DNA of 36,959 nucleotides from positions 1 to 36,959 of the forward strand of contig LRSR01012438.1 of assembly GCA_001579985.1 (NCBI GenBank), written 5' to 3'. This DNA comes from Hypsibius dujardini (taxonomy: Eukaryota; Tardigrada; Eutardigrada; Parachela; Hypsibiidae). Both the position numbers and the translations under genes were made by a program. Below the pieces are notes generated by a model. It was not told the DNA's origin. It did not search any database and saw only the letters and a program-made list of their open reading frames with translations. Shown here in pieces: positions 10,153 to 21,040 of this stretch. Numbering within the stretch: position 1 is the first letter of the stretch; each line of letters opens with the position of its first letter.

Positions 10153-10728
10153 TATAAGCCGTTCTTGACGTTGAGAATTTTCAATGGCCTCCAGCTGTCG
10201 CGTGATGACTGCTTCAACACTATTAACAGATTATAATTTTAGTAATAGTTATTTGATTTTTTTATGCATTTGGTGCTGCATTCAAAGTCGGCCCAAAAAC
10301 TATTCTGACAGCCGTTACTACCCATTAGGGCCGTTTCGTCCAGTACTGTTGACATTGATTGATTGATGAACTTGTTTTGAACAAATTGTCATCAGCGAGC
10401 GTCAATTCATCAATCAACGTATCACTTGCACACTGAAATTGACGTCTACCCTTTATTCTTTTAATTGATCTAATCTTTTATTTTTGCTTCATTTTTATTT
10501 CAAATGATGAAATGTGATCTCACATTTTTTTGTAACTTCCTCTTTTTAAACTGTGAAATGGACGAAGATTGGGATTGAAAGAAAATCGATAATGCGAGAT
10601 TTTTCAATCGATTAACAAATTGATTGATTGATTGATTGATTGATTGAACGGTGACCAGGCGGGCAAAAATCTTCATGTCGTCATTGGAAAGGGACCAAGC
10701 ATCTGGTTTTATTCCTTCCGCAGCATTT
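10153..10728. other. Intergenic spacer between PSMD10 and the coiled-coil gene
   Basis: AT-rich, with a (gattgatt)n run at 10618-10647. No coding region is supported. It probably holds the 3' flank of the coiled-coil gene and distal upstream sequence of PSMD10. Confidence 0.5.
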
Positions 10729-11251
10729 TTATTGAAGAACATCGAGAGGTACGGCAGAAATGTAGCCAACATCGTTATAATCATCATCGTCGTAAAAACT
10801 GGCGTCGCCTTCACCGATCGTCTTCGGCAGTTTCGCTTGACTGTCTTTCTGCACCCACGTCCAGGACTTCCTTAGTTTCTCTTCGAACAACTGTTCGACG
10901 TCCCCTTGCAGTTTCAGTTTCTGCTTCTCGATGACTTCGCTTTTTAGGCTGTCCCACATGTCGTCAGAGCGTACCAGCATCTCTTCGTGGATACCGGTTA
11001 AGGTGCTGAGGTTGCCGTTGAGGTGTCGGGCGTAGCGTTTCATACGAGCACACCAGAAGTGCTCCCTTTCGGCCAGCTCTTCCTGCATGTACACTTTGAA
11101 GATCTTCTCGGAGGCAAGGAGCTGCAAGACAAAGAGGGTCGCCGTAATGTCTGTCTGTCTATCTGTCTGCCTGCCTGTCTGCCTGCCTGTCTGTCTGTCT
11201 GTCTGCCTGTCTGTCTGTCTATCTGCCTGTCTATCTGTTTGTCTGTCTGCC

Positions 11252-11286
<35 letters not shown>

Positions 11287-14200
11287 GTGTCTGTGTGTCT
11301 GTTTGTCTGTCTGTCTGTCTGTCAATACCGTACCTCTATAGCGCTTTTGTAGCCGTCCTCCACGGCGTGATTTTGTAAGAACTTTCTCACGCTTTCAACG
11401 TGCAGGATATGGTGAATCACATTCAGGTGATAATACTTCCGACTTGCCCGGAAGTTGGCCGTCACAGCCTCCTCCAGCTCCCTTCGCTTCTCTCTAGCAT
11501 ACTCAGACATCACCTTCACCCGTTGCTGCTCCCGCGTCCGTTGTTCGTGACCGTACTCCATCACGGAGCTCCTCAACCGATCGGAGCGTCGTCGATGCCA
11601 CATTAACATTTGATAGGCGGAGAAATCCACGTGGAACTGCACTTTGCAGTCCTGCAGCTCGATCAAGACAACCCGGCGAAGTTCGCGGAGCTCGTCGGCG
11701 AACTGAACGCGCATCTTTGCTTTGTCCGCGGCAAACTGGCTGCAGAGGCTGATTTGATCGACCAGACGGTCATAACGGACGCGGAAGATGGCGACAGCCG
11801 CACTGGATTTTTGCAGCAATTCGTCTTCGGCGAGATGGCGACGTTCCTCGTCACCGGAAAGCAGCTCGTAGATGATCTTAACGGCCAGATGGATCTCAGC
11901 GAGTTCGGCTTTGACTTCTTGGTTTTGGTGAATGGTGCGTTTGTGGGCAGCGAGGGTGCCCTGTAAGAAGCGCTTGGCTTCTTCCAGCCGTGCTCTTTGC
12001 TAGAAATGGGGCGTTGGCGTTGTGAATATTCTTTATTGTATTGTTGGTATTATATAGCTGTCTGTCTGTCTATCTGAATGTCTGTCTGTCTATTTACTTG
12101 CCTGCCTGCATGTCTGTCTGTGTGCTCACATGCCTGCCTGTTTGTATGCTCGCATGTCTGTCTGTATGTCTGGCTGTATGTCTGGCTGTGTGCTCGTATG
12201 TCTGTCTGTCTGTCTGTTTGGCTGTCAGTAATTGTTCCTACCTGTTTTTCCGTCTATACGCGCTTGTCTTTTTGTGTCTCTATGTGTCTGTCTGTCTGGA
12301 TTCAAGGATGCGTTTAGCTTGTCTATTCCTATCTTACATCGGCGAGCTCCTGTTCGATCCGTTTCCGCTCTTTCCGATTGTGCTTCTTGCCGTCCTTCAG
12401 CAACTTCTCCTGCTGCCGGCGCAATTTTCTCGCTTTCTCCATTTCATTCTTTTGCGCAGCAATTTTAACCTGCCAACACCATGGGAGATGATATTTAAGT
12501 ACTTGTCTGGAACGGCTGTTGCTTGTCTGTCTGGAACAGAATATCTCTCTGTCTGGAATGTTTCCTGTCTGGAATGTCGGCTATTGCTTGTCTGTCTGGA
12601 ACAGAATGTCTGTCTGTCTGGAATGTCGGTTGTTGCTTGTCTGTCTGTCTGAATGTTTGTCTGTCTGGAATGCCGGCTGTTCCTTGTCTGTCTGGAATGT
12701 TTCCTGTCTGAAATGTCGGCTGTTGCTTGTCTGTCTGGAACAGAATGTCTGTCTGTCTGTCTGGAATGTTCCCTGTCTGAAATGTCGGCTGTTGCTTGTC
12801 TGTCTGTCTGGAACAGAATGTCTGTCTGTCTGTCTGGAATGTTTCCTGTCTGGAATGTCGGCTGTTGCTTGTCTGTCTGGAACAGAATGTCTGTCTGTCT
12901 GGAATGTTTCCTGTCTGGAATGTCGGCTATTGCTTGTCTGTCTGGAACAGAATGTCTGTCTGTTTGGAATGCCGGCTGTTGCTTGTCTGTCTGTCTGAAA
13001 TGTCTGCAGACCTTGAATTGAGCCTCTAGTTGGATTAGTTTCTGCTTATTCTCCTCCACCTCCTCCCCTTTCTGCGCAAACTCCAAGGTCAGTTCATCTT
13101 TCCGAGCGGTCTTTTCGTCATACTCCAATTGGAACGTCTCCTCCAGGAAGCCCATCCGTTCCAGCTGCGGATCCAAGATGACCCGTTCCTGTTGTAGCTC
13201 CTTCAAATGGAAGATGGCAACAACTAAAATTAAGTCAACTGGAAAAAAAATTGAAATGAAAACAAACTAATTAGATTTTAACTTTAATTTTTTTTATTAT
13301 ATTTTAATTTTAATTTTGTTGTGCCTTCAAGTGGTCGTTGGCTTCCTTCATCTGCGCCCGCATCCGTTCGAAATTTCGCTCCAGTGCCTGCTTCTTCCGC
13401 AGCTCCTTCTCCAGCCGGTCGCGTTCCTTCTTTTCCCGGCGCGCTTTTTGCTTCAGCAACTTCTCACGGAGCTGCTCCTTGGTGAGAATGGGCAGTTCGG
13501 CTTCCTGTTTGGCGTGCTCAGTTTTCAGGTTGAGCAGCGTCAGGTCAGTCTCAATCTTGTTCTGCGCGACGAGATGGCTCACTTCGGCGTTGAGCCGACG
13601 GAATTCCTCGACTCTCGGCCGGAGCTCGTCGCACTGCGCTCGGAGAAAGTCGCGTTGGTGCTGGATCGGGTGCTTCCTTCTGTTTTGGCGTTCATCACTG
13701 AAATCGGGACAGGGAATTTCCCTTAGTATCGCCCTTGACATCTTCATGTGAATGTTGTAGAACTTCCTACGTCGTTGGGTGAGTTCGACCAAAAGTCATG
13801 AACACGCGATACTAATGAGAGGAAACAATCCTAGAGTATTATAGATCAAGACGGAGGGAAGTATCCTCCTCAATCCTCTTCTCTCCCTCCCTCCCTCCCT
13901 CCCTCCCTCGATCCTCTCAATTCGACGTCCTGTGCCGTATTTATATGGGCTTTTTGTGCCGACTCAGGAAAGGAGGAGCAAGAAATCGTGGGAAGAAATC
14001 AATAAGGAGCGTTTCTTTACGGCTTCAGTAATGGCTTTACACTCCTTCAGCCTTCTCTAAGAATTCATGTACGTGTATAGAAGTTAGACAACGAAGCAAG
14101 TGGACAAAACCGAGCGCTAAAGATTTGTGCTAAAGAACCTTGAGAACGTCTGGATGCTTCTGCATCCGATTGTCTACGAGTCCGTCTGTCTGAGTGTCTT

Positions 14201-15471
14201 TATGCGTCGACGTCTGATTGTCTGACTGTCTAAACGCATGTGCATTCTGAGTTTGAACGTCTGAATGTATCAGAGACTGATTGTCTGACTGTCTGAACAC
14301 ATCGGAATCTCGTTGTCGGAATATTTCAGTGCGTCACAAGTCGAACTGCCCGATTGTCTGAGACTGTCTAAATATCTAAATGTTGAAACATGTGATTACT
14401 GTATCTGCCTGTCTGAAAACTGCGTCGTCATCCCATTGTCTGGCTGTATCTGTCTGTGTCTGAAACACTTCCATTCTTGTCTGAATGTCTGGATGCGTCT
14501 ACATCTGCTTGCCTGAGACTGTCTACACGTTGGAACATGTGATTACCTGCCCGCCTGAAAACTGCGTCGTCATCCCATTGTCTGGCTGTCTCTGTCTGTC
14601 TGAACACATGCATCCTTGTCTGAATGTCTGGATGCGTCTACATCTGCTTGCCTGACGGACTTTGGTCGCTCACCGGTGAACGGCTAGCAGTTGCAGTTTG
14701 TCTTCCAGTCGGCTGATCAAGTCATTTTTCCGCACCTGGATCTCCAGTCTCGCGGCATCTTGCTTGACCAGGACCTCCTCCACCGCACTGCTCATCTCCT
14801 CTATCTTGCTTTCCAGCTAGTAAAAAAGGACAGTTTTTCTTGGTCTTCTGTTCGAATTAGTATATGCTGATCTCGAAGTGTCTGAATTGCCCGCACCTAC
14901 CGACGCTTTTTGGCTTCTCATCTGCGCCAGTTCGGCTTCCTCGGCCCGCAGCTTTTCGTCGATCATGGGCCTGTGTGTGCATTACCGCCGTTTTATATAT
15001 CTGAATGTTGTGAGGTGAGGCGAAAGATTGCAGGACTGCTACTTACCCGTACTTCTGTACGAAACTGACTTTGGCATTGAGGGCGTTGTTTATCCGCTGG
15101 GCCATGTCGATCTTCGGTTTGATGTTTTCGATTTCCTTCTCCAGAAAGCTCCGGTGCTTATCAAGTTCTTCATATTCCTTCGCGTACCTTGTAGTGGCTG
15201 AAACGAGGGAAATAGCTATAGTCTGTCTGTCTATACGCCTTTCCTTCTGTCTGTCTGCGTGTGTCTGTCGATCTGTCGATCGGTCGGTCTGTCTATCTGT
15301 CTGTGTGTCCGTATGTCTGCCTATCTGTTTGCTTGTCTGTTTATCGTGGGATACCTTCTGTCTGCTTCCGTTTCTCGTTCTGTGTCTGCCTGCGTTCCTG
15401 TGTCGTCTGTCTGCTGCATCTTGAACTGTTTGCATTCCTTCTCTTTGTCTGTCTGTCTGTCTGTCTGTCTA

Positions 15472-15520
<49 letters not shown>

Positions 15521-16100
15521 GCATCGTTATTTCGCTTAACGCTTTCGATTGATCGAACTGTTTGATGATAAAACGAATGCTTTGACTGCAACTAGTTTTT
15601 CGAACTATACCAAGGTGAACAGCCAGAGCGATGTTATTGAGGAGGTCCGTCCGGGTCTGCAGGAAGTTCCGTTTAACTTGCTGAAAATGCTTCTTCTCTT
15701 CCAGCAGTCGAATCGCCTCGGTGCGCCTGGCCGTCTCCAACCGTTCAAATGCATCACAGACACTACGTAATTTCTCCCTCAAGTCTTCTCTAACAGACGC
15801 GTCCTGGGTCTCATCCGCCGGCAGACTGGTCGGAAAGACCTTGAGCAACTCTCTCGTCCGGAGGATTCGTCCGTCCAAGTCATGTCGCAGTAGAATGCCA
15901 TCGTACTTGAAAGAGAGAAATTGCCTGTTGAGATCGATCTCATCGTCTTGAGGGTCGACGGTGGAAGACTGATTGCAAAGTTCATTCTGCGTGCGAAAGA
16001 CTATTTCGTGGTCGAGGTCGGCAGTGCGATAGCGGCAAGATCTGGGAGGAAAGGGACACTTGTTCCTACTGCTGCGAGATGACGGGAAAGACTTCGCCAT
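10729..16100 (-). CDS. Long coiled-coil protein, 891 residues, unassigned
   Basis: Nine exons on the minus strand (16100-15611, 15197-15047, 14970-14901, 14816-14674, 13766-13325, 13200-13012, 12469-12338, 11999-11334, 11121-10729) join in phase to 891 codons plus stop. The product begins [14 protein letters not shown]. From about residue 110 it is almost all charged heptad-like helix, for example [54 protein letters not shown] and [16 protein letters not shown]. The tail is acidic ([17 protein letters not shown]). There is no signal peptide or membrane segment. Composition suggests a structural or axonemal CCDC-type protein, but I cannot name a family. Intron 5 appears to be GC-AG (TTGAAG|GCAC...TTTGAAG|GAG). 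The TAA stop overlaps an AATAAA (10728-10733), so the 3' UTR may be very short. Five introns carry TCTG repeats. Confidence 0.85.
11149..11324. repeat. TCTG microsatellite in coiled-coil gene intron 8
   Basis: About 175 bp of tctg with tgcc, tatc and tgtg variants. It ends about 10 bp from the exon 8 donor. Confidence 0.9.
12057..12300. repeat. Degenerate TCTG repeat in coiled-coil gene intron 7
   Basis: ctgtctgtct blocks with gtatgtctgg and gctcgtatgt interruptions fill most of the intron. Confidence 0.85.
12500..13006. repeat. TCTG-derived minisatellite in coiled-coil gene intron 6
   Basis: Units such as cttgtctgtctggaacagaa and tgtctgtctggaatgtttcc alternate with tgtcggctgttg over about 500 bp, giving a higher-order repeat built from a tetranucleotide core. 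The open frames in it are repeat artefacts. Confidence 0.88.
13883..13912. repeat. CCCT microsatellite
   Basis: A short pure (ctcc)n run in intron 4 of the coiled-coil gene. Confidence 0.85.
14160..14655. repeat. Degenerate TCTG minisatellite with a 147-bp tandem duplication in coiled-coil gene intron 4
   Basis: The interval is built of gtctgaatgtctg-like units. Two near-identical blocks, marked by aacatgtgattac at 14387 and 14534 and by aaaactgcgtcgtcatccca, repeat with a 147-bp period at about 14351-14655. Confidence 0.8.
15217..15522. repeat. TCTG microsatellite in coiled-coil gene intron 1
   Basis: Two blocks of tctg, 15217-15340 and 15446-15522, with a diverged middle section. Confidence 0.88.
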
Positions 16101-16861
16101 TTCATGCCAGTGCGGCTCTTTAACAGATTGATCTTAGCAACAATGATTTGAGCCTGTTCGCGGGGAGAGGAAGTAATCTGCCTGATGAAGAATGATTTGA
16201 AGACCAGACAGTTAGACAGACAGGCAGGCAGGCAGGCAAACAGACAGAGACAGACAGAAACAGGCAGACNNNNNNNNNNNNNNNNNNNNNNNNNNNNNNN
16301 NNNNNNNNNNGACAGACAGACAGGCAGGCAGATAGACAGACAGACAGATCTGATTATTTTTCACAACTTTCTTCGGCCTTGACCACGTTCCGGAATTACT
16401 GGTCAGCCTGTCAGTTCTCTAAATTTAAACGGTCCATCTCCTCTTACATCTTCTACGAAATTTCTCCTGTATTGTTTCCCAGAAAGTGAATGTGAATTAG
16501 AAGGGCTCTCAAGAGGCAGCCAGGCTCACCCAGCAGAGCGATTGTTCAAGGTGAAGCCGCTTCTCTCTACCCTCATCATTGGTCATTTGGTGTCCCCCGC
16601 CCCCGCCTGCTTCGAATTGTTCTAAGAAGAAAGACGCCAAAACGTTTCGCTCACCAGCCAGACATCCATTCGTGCTTCGTGGTCAGACAGTCGTCATTTT
16701 CTCCGAACCCGAATCAGTGATTGAAATTGATCGTAATTTTTAAACGATTAATTTTAAATCTGTTTCAACAGAAAAGTTTACTCGCCTGGCTATCAGTTAG
16801 TTGCTTGTGTGTTTTACAGATTTCCTTCCTTCCCAACTACCTTCATTTCGAGGGCATCAAC
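16101..16861. other. Divergent intergenic region with assembly gap
   Basis: This is the shared upstream region of the coiled-coil gene (minus) and the 489-residue gene (plus). It contains a CAGA repeat at 16211-16348 broken by 40 N (16270-16309). The plus-strand open frame extending upstream of 16862 is AT-rich and hydrophobic, and is probably 5' UTR or intron (tgtgttttacag at 16819 looks like an acceptor). Confidence 0.55.
16211..16348. repeat. CAGA/CAGG repeat containing a 40-base N gap
   Basis: caggcaggcagg and cagacaga units flank the run of N at 16270-16309. The true repeat length is unknown. Confidence 0.9.
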
Positions 16862-17074
16862 ATGGTGGACGATTCGGACGACTGCATCCTGCTGGAGGAG
16901 ATTGTCCGCGTGGAACTGGAAGAGGTCGAGTGTATCGGGGAAGTGAAGAAGGTGGAGTACCTCGGAGACCTCAGGGACCTTGGGGGAACCATCAAGAAGG
17001 AACGCAATGAAAGAAGCCTGCGGGCAGCGATCCCGCGGAACGACGCCCTCTCAGAGGATCTCTTCAGACTGGTA

Positions 17075-17107
<33 letters not shown>

Positions 17108-20100
17108 GCCTGTCTGTCTGTCTGTCTCTCTGCCTGTCTGTCTGTCTGCCTGCCTGTCTGCCTTTCTGTCTGTCTGTCTGCCTGTCTGCCTGTCTGTCTG
17201 TCTGAATGCTCGTTTTGGCGTAGATTTGTTTGACTACTTCACATGATCAATAAATCAATCGATCAAGTAGAAGGTCTGTCGTATTTGTTCGTATGAAGTT
17301 TTACTTAACTGTAGTACCCTTCGATTGATTGGCTTGATTGGTGTAAGTGAACTATTTCAAATAAATCGTTCAATCAACTGTTGGATCGCCTTGTCAGAAA
17401 TTGCACTTCTCTGCTGTCAACGTCTCTGCCTATCTGGATTGTCTGTGTGCCTAGTTTTCGCTGTTTCCAGTCTGTCTGTTGTCTTTTGTGAACTTGGATT
17501 GAAGCGGAACCATTTTGATTCTGCCAAATCGTGATGCGAGAATTTGGGCGCCGGAAGCCGGACGTTTATTCTTGTTGGCGCGTGCTTTACAGGAAGTGAC
17601 GGAGACATCCACACCACGCCCGTTGCGCCGCACATCGAGCGACGACTCCGGAACTAGCTCGCAAAACAGCAACGGCCAGGAGAATGAGATTCCCGCCGCC
17701 TTCGAAGATATTCAACCCGCGTACACCGCCCACGGCGACGACGACGACGACGTCCTCCTAACCAAACCGCCCATCGTCTACCCAGAGGGCTCCCTCAAGA
17801 CCATCGCCAATGTCCGGCGTGAGGTAAGTTACTGTGTGGCGCTCGCCATGCAAATACCACACAAACAAATGGAACAGAACCGAACCAAAATAGAATGGAA
17901 CAGAACAGAATGGTACCAGAATGGAACAAAACCGAACCAGAACAGAATGGAACAGAACAGAATGGTACTAGAACAGAATGGTACCAGAACAGAACCGAAC
18001 CAGAATGGAACAGAACAGAATAGAACAGAACATATTGGTACCAGAACAGAACCGAACCAGAATGGAACAGAACAGAATGGTACTAGAACATAACCGAACC
18101 AGAATGGAACAGAACAGAATAGAACAGAACAGAACAGAATGGTACCAGAACAGAACCGAACCAGAACAGAATGGTACTAGAACATAACCGAACCAGAATG
18201 GAACAGAACCGAACCAGAATGAAACAGAACCAAACCAGAATGAAACAGAACCAAACCAGAGTGGAACTATAACAGAAAGGAACCAGAATAGAATGGAACA
18301 GAACCATGAGGCCGTGCCTGTTCATTTCAATTCACCAAATTACCACTGTAGGGATAAAAACAAGGAAAAAGCACGATTGTACAATCAATCAATCAATCAA
18401 TCAAGGAGGAGATCTACTTTTTTCGCTCAACAGTTGCGGATTGCACGAGGGAATTCCGGATGCACTCCTCGGTGATCTTCTGCCAAGACTCTGAAATAAT
18501 TTCTAAAATGTTCTTGACGATTCGGTGTGGAAAGATTTCCTGATAACTGATACGAATCAATCAATCGAACACAATGAGTAAGCTGTACGAAATGAGCCAA
18601 TCAGAGAGGAGTGAGTCAGATTGAACGTTCAATCGAGTACAGGGCCATACTGAGGGAGGCGGGGCTAAGTTGTCCCTTCAGATCGCGAGCATACGTCTTG
18701 AAAATCCCTCTCTCTTTTGCGCTTTTTTTAAACATTTTTAATAAGCATTAAATGTTATAAATTAAAATGTTGGACAGACTTCTGAATTCTAAATTCCATT
18801 TCCGAATTACTAAATTCCGTTTCTAGGAGCTCCGCCGGCGTGGCGGGATACTGCCTCACTACAACAACTACACCGCACCGAACAAGCCGTCCCAGTCTGC
18901 CAACATTCCTCCCGCTGAAAGTATCCCGGAGCAGCCGGCCAAGTTTCAGGACGAGAATTTCGACAACTGGGTGCGCAAGCCGATGAAGCCCAAGGCGCCC
19001 CGACCACCGCAGCCGGTGGACATCTTCCTGGCGGAACGGAAGAAGCCACGTCGAGACAGTCTGCCCGTAGCGGCGTCGCAGGCAGTCCAGTCGGAGCAGA
19101 AGCCGGCTGGGTGGTTCAACCGAAACCTGGTACGTCTTCCTTGCTCAAGACCTGTCTTGGGAGGGTTGTCTGTCTGTCTGTCTGTCTGCCTGTCTATCTG
19201 TCTGCCTGCCTGTCTATCTATCTGCATGTCTGTCTGTCTGTCTTACTGTCTGTCTATTTGTCTGTCTGTCTGACTGTCTGACTGTGTGTCTGACTGTCTG
19301 TGTGTCTGTTTGTCTGTCTGCCTGCTCAGTGGTTTGGCAGTCTGCTTGCTGCCTGTTGACTCATTTCCCTTTGTTTTTGGGAACGTTTTCCGACGCAGAT
19401 GGACATGGGACGGTCGATATCCGCGCCACCGGGAGATGAGACGTCTTTCCAGGGCTACCCCAGAAGTCCCTCTCCGACCGTCGAGTGTGACGGCGACTAC
19501 GACAACCAGTCCGTACGCGGAGACGCTATGCCTGTGCCTGAAACGGTGCGTCTTGTCTGAATCCGTCACGTTCTTTTCAATAATTGGTCATGTGAACCAT
19601 TGCAGGTGGCGCCGCCTGCGGGGACCCCCAAAACGACCATTGTCTTCCGTGCCAACTCTGTCAATGCGATGATCGAACTGGAGTCCTTCTGTGCGAATCA
19701 GAAGATCGACATGGACGGCGCGGTTCGGGTGATGGAAGGGACTCGTCCGGGGGAGCAGTTGGCGGAGATCGTTGTGGCGTGTCGGTTGTACGCGGAGAAA
19801 CTGGTCCGTAACTACGACGGGCGGACCCTTCCAGGCACGGGAAATCGTGTCCGCTGCTGGATTAAGGACCTCGAGTCCGGCCCCGGGAAGGTGCAGTTCC
19901 AACCCAACAGCGGGCAGTTTGCCGTGTCGCTCAACCGGAAACGGAACAGCGATCAGATGCCGAGATCCCACGAGGAGATGGACAAAGCATTAGAAGCCTA
20001 TAAGAAGAAGAAGAAGGCCCCATCGGAGGAGGAGGAGAAGGGACCTTCTCCTCCTCCGATGGGACCATCAGAGGAGGAGACCTCCCCGATGCCGCGATCG

Positions 20101-20184
20101 GAAGAGGCCCCGCCCACTTCCAGTCCCCAATCGAGAATGGAAGAAGTGGTCGGGGATGAATCGGTCGAGGTGCTTCAGCTGTGA
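16862..20184 (+). CDS. Unrecognised 489-residue protein
   Basis: Five exons (16862-17071, 17593-17823, 18827-19129, 19399-19545, 19606-20184) are all in phase 0 with good splice sites. The start MVDDSDDCILLEEIVRVELE is followed by an acidic/hydrophobic segment with three EVE-like repeats (VELEEVE, GEVKKVEYLGDL). The middle is Ser/Pro-rich and likely disordered (TSSDDSGTSSQNSNGQ, HGDDDDDVLLTKPP, FDNWVRKPMKPKAPRPPQP). Residues about 300-415 form a denser region, with TTIVFRANSVNAMIELESFC, GTRPGEQLAEIVVACRLYAE and NRVRCWIKDLESGPGKVQF. The tail has a K-run then acidic/Pro stretches (KKKKKAPSEEEEKGP) and ends VEVLQL. No signal peptide or TM. The 300-415 region could be a small folded domain, but I cannot assign it. 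Regular exon phases and balanced codon use argue for a real gene. Confidence 0.82.
17072..17204. repeat. TCTG microsatellite starting at the exon 1 donor
   Basis: The donor GTATGTCTGTCTG of the 489-residue gene runs directly into the repeat, so the 5' splice site and the repeat share bases. Confidence 0.9.
17866..18305. repeat. GAACA/GAATGG pentamer-based minisatellite
   Basis: aacagaac, accgaaccagaatgg and tggtaccagaacag units repeat over about 440 bp in intron 2 of the 489-residue gene. They are open on both strands as artefact. Confidence 0.88.
19152..19330. repeat. TCTG microsatellite in intron 3 of the 489-residue gene
   Basis: A tctg run with tgac and tgtg variants, about 20 bp downstream of the exon 3 donor. 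Confidence 0.88.
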
Positions 20185-20702
20185 ACGTTTGTCTTTTTTT
20201 CAAGACATAATGCAAAAACAAATCTTTTGATTATGGACACTGGTGTTCCGATATTTTCACTATTTTACGCTCCGAAAATGCACCCAAAGATGTGTAATTG
20301 TATTTACAACGCATTCTTAGTGTGGGACGTCTTTTTTTCAGGCAGATCAGTAAATGATTCGAAATTGGAAACGGTTCTGTGCCTGAGTCTGTGTGTCTTT
20401 GTCTGAGTCTGTCTGTCTGTGCCTGAGTCTGTCTGTCTGCCTGTGTCTGTCTGAGTGTATCGTGTCTATGTCTGCGTCTGTGCCTGAGTCTATGCCTGTG
20501 TTTGTCTGAGTGTATCGTGTCTGTGCCTGTGTCTGTACGCGCGAAGTATGCAACACTGCAGCATATGAATGTATTTGTTAGAGATTGAAACTATCAAGTG
20601 GAATAATCTGTGGCCCAAGAGCAGCAGTTGACGAGAAACCATTCGGAGCATCTATAAAAAGCGGACACATGTGTTGAGAAAAATGGTGTCTCCTGGTATC
20701 CC
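20185..20702. other. Tail-to-tail spacer with TGTCTG/TGAGTC repeat
   Basis: The two flanking genes converge here. A degenerate repeat at 20377-20540 mixes tgtctg, tgcctgag and gtgtatcgtgtct. No gene is seen. Confidence 0.7.
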
Positions 20703-21009
20703 TCAGAGTGCTGTGCTATCGAAAGCATCATTAACGTAGGCTTTGGTGACTTGGACGTGAGCTTTGGGTTTGAAGGTGAAATTGGGGTCGACGTAGGTCG
20801 TTCGCGTCACCGGAAGATCGGCCGAATGCGCTTTCCTGCCTCGCCTAAAATGCACAGCCACACTCAACACTATGCACACAACAACCATCTCCCTTCCCCA
20901 CCCCCCTCCCCCCTCCCAACAGACAGACAGACAGCTAAGACAGACAGACAGCTAAAACAAACAGACAGACAGACAGACAGACAGTCAGTCAGTCAGTCAG
21001 TCAGACAGG

Positions 21010-21040
<31 letters not shown>

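Noticed and set aside
10500-10814. Minus-strand ORF beginning [11 protein letters not shown]
   Set aside because: It overlaps the end of the coiled-coil exon 9 in a different frame and runs into a TTGA repeat. The exon 9 frame stops at an AATAAA-linked TAA.
12041-13029. Cys/Leu/Ser-rich plus-strand ORFs such as [13 protein letters not shown]
   Set aside because: They lie in TCTG-based intronic minisatellites of the coiled-coil gene.
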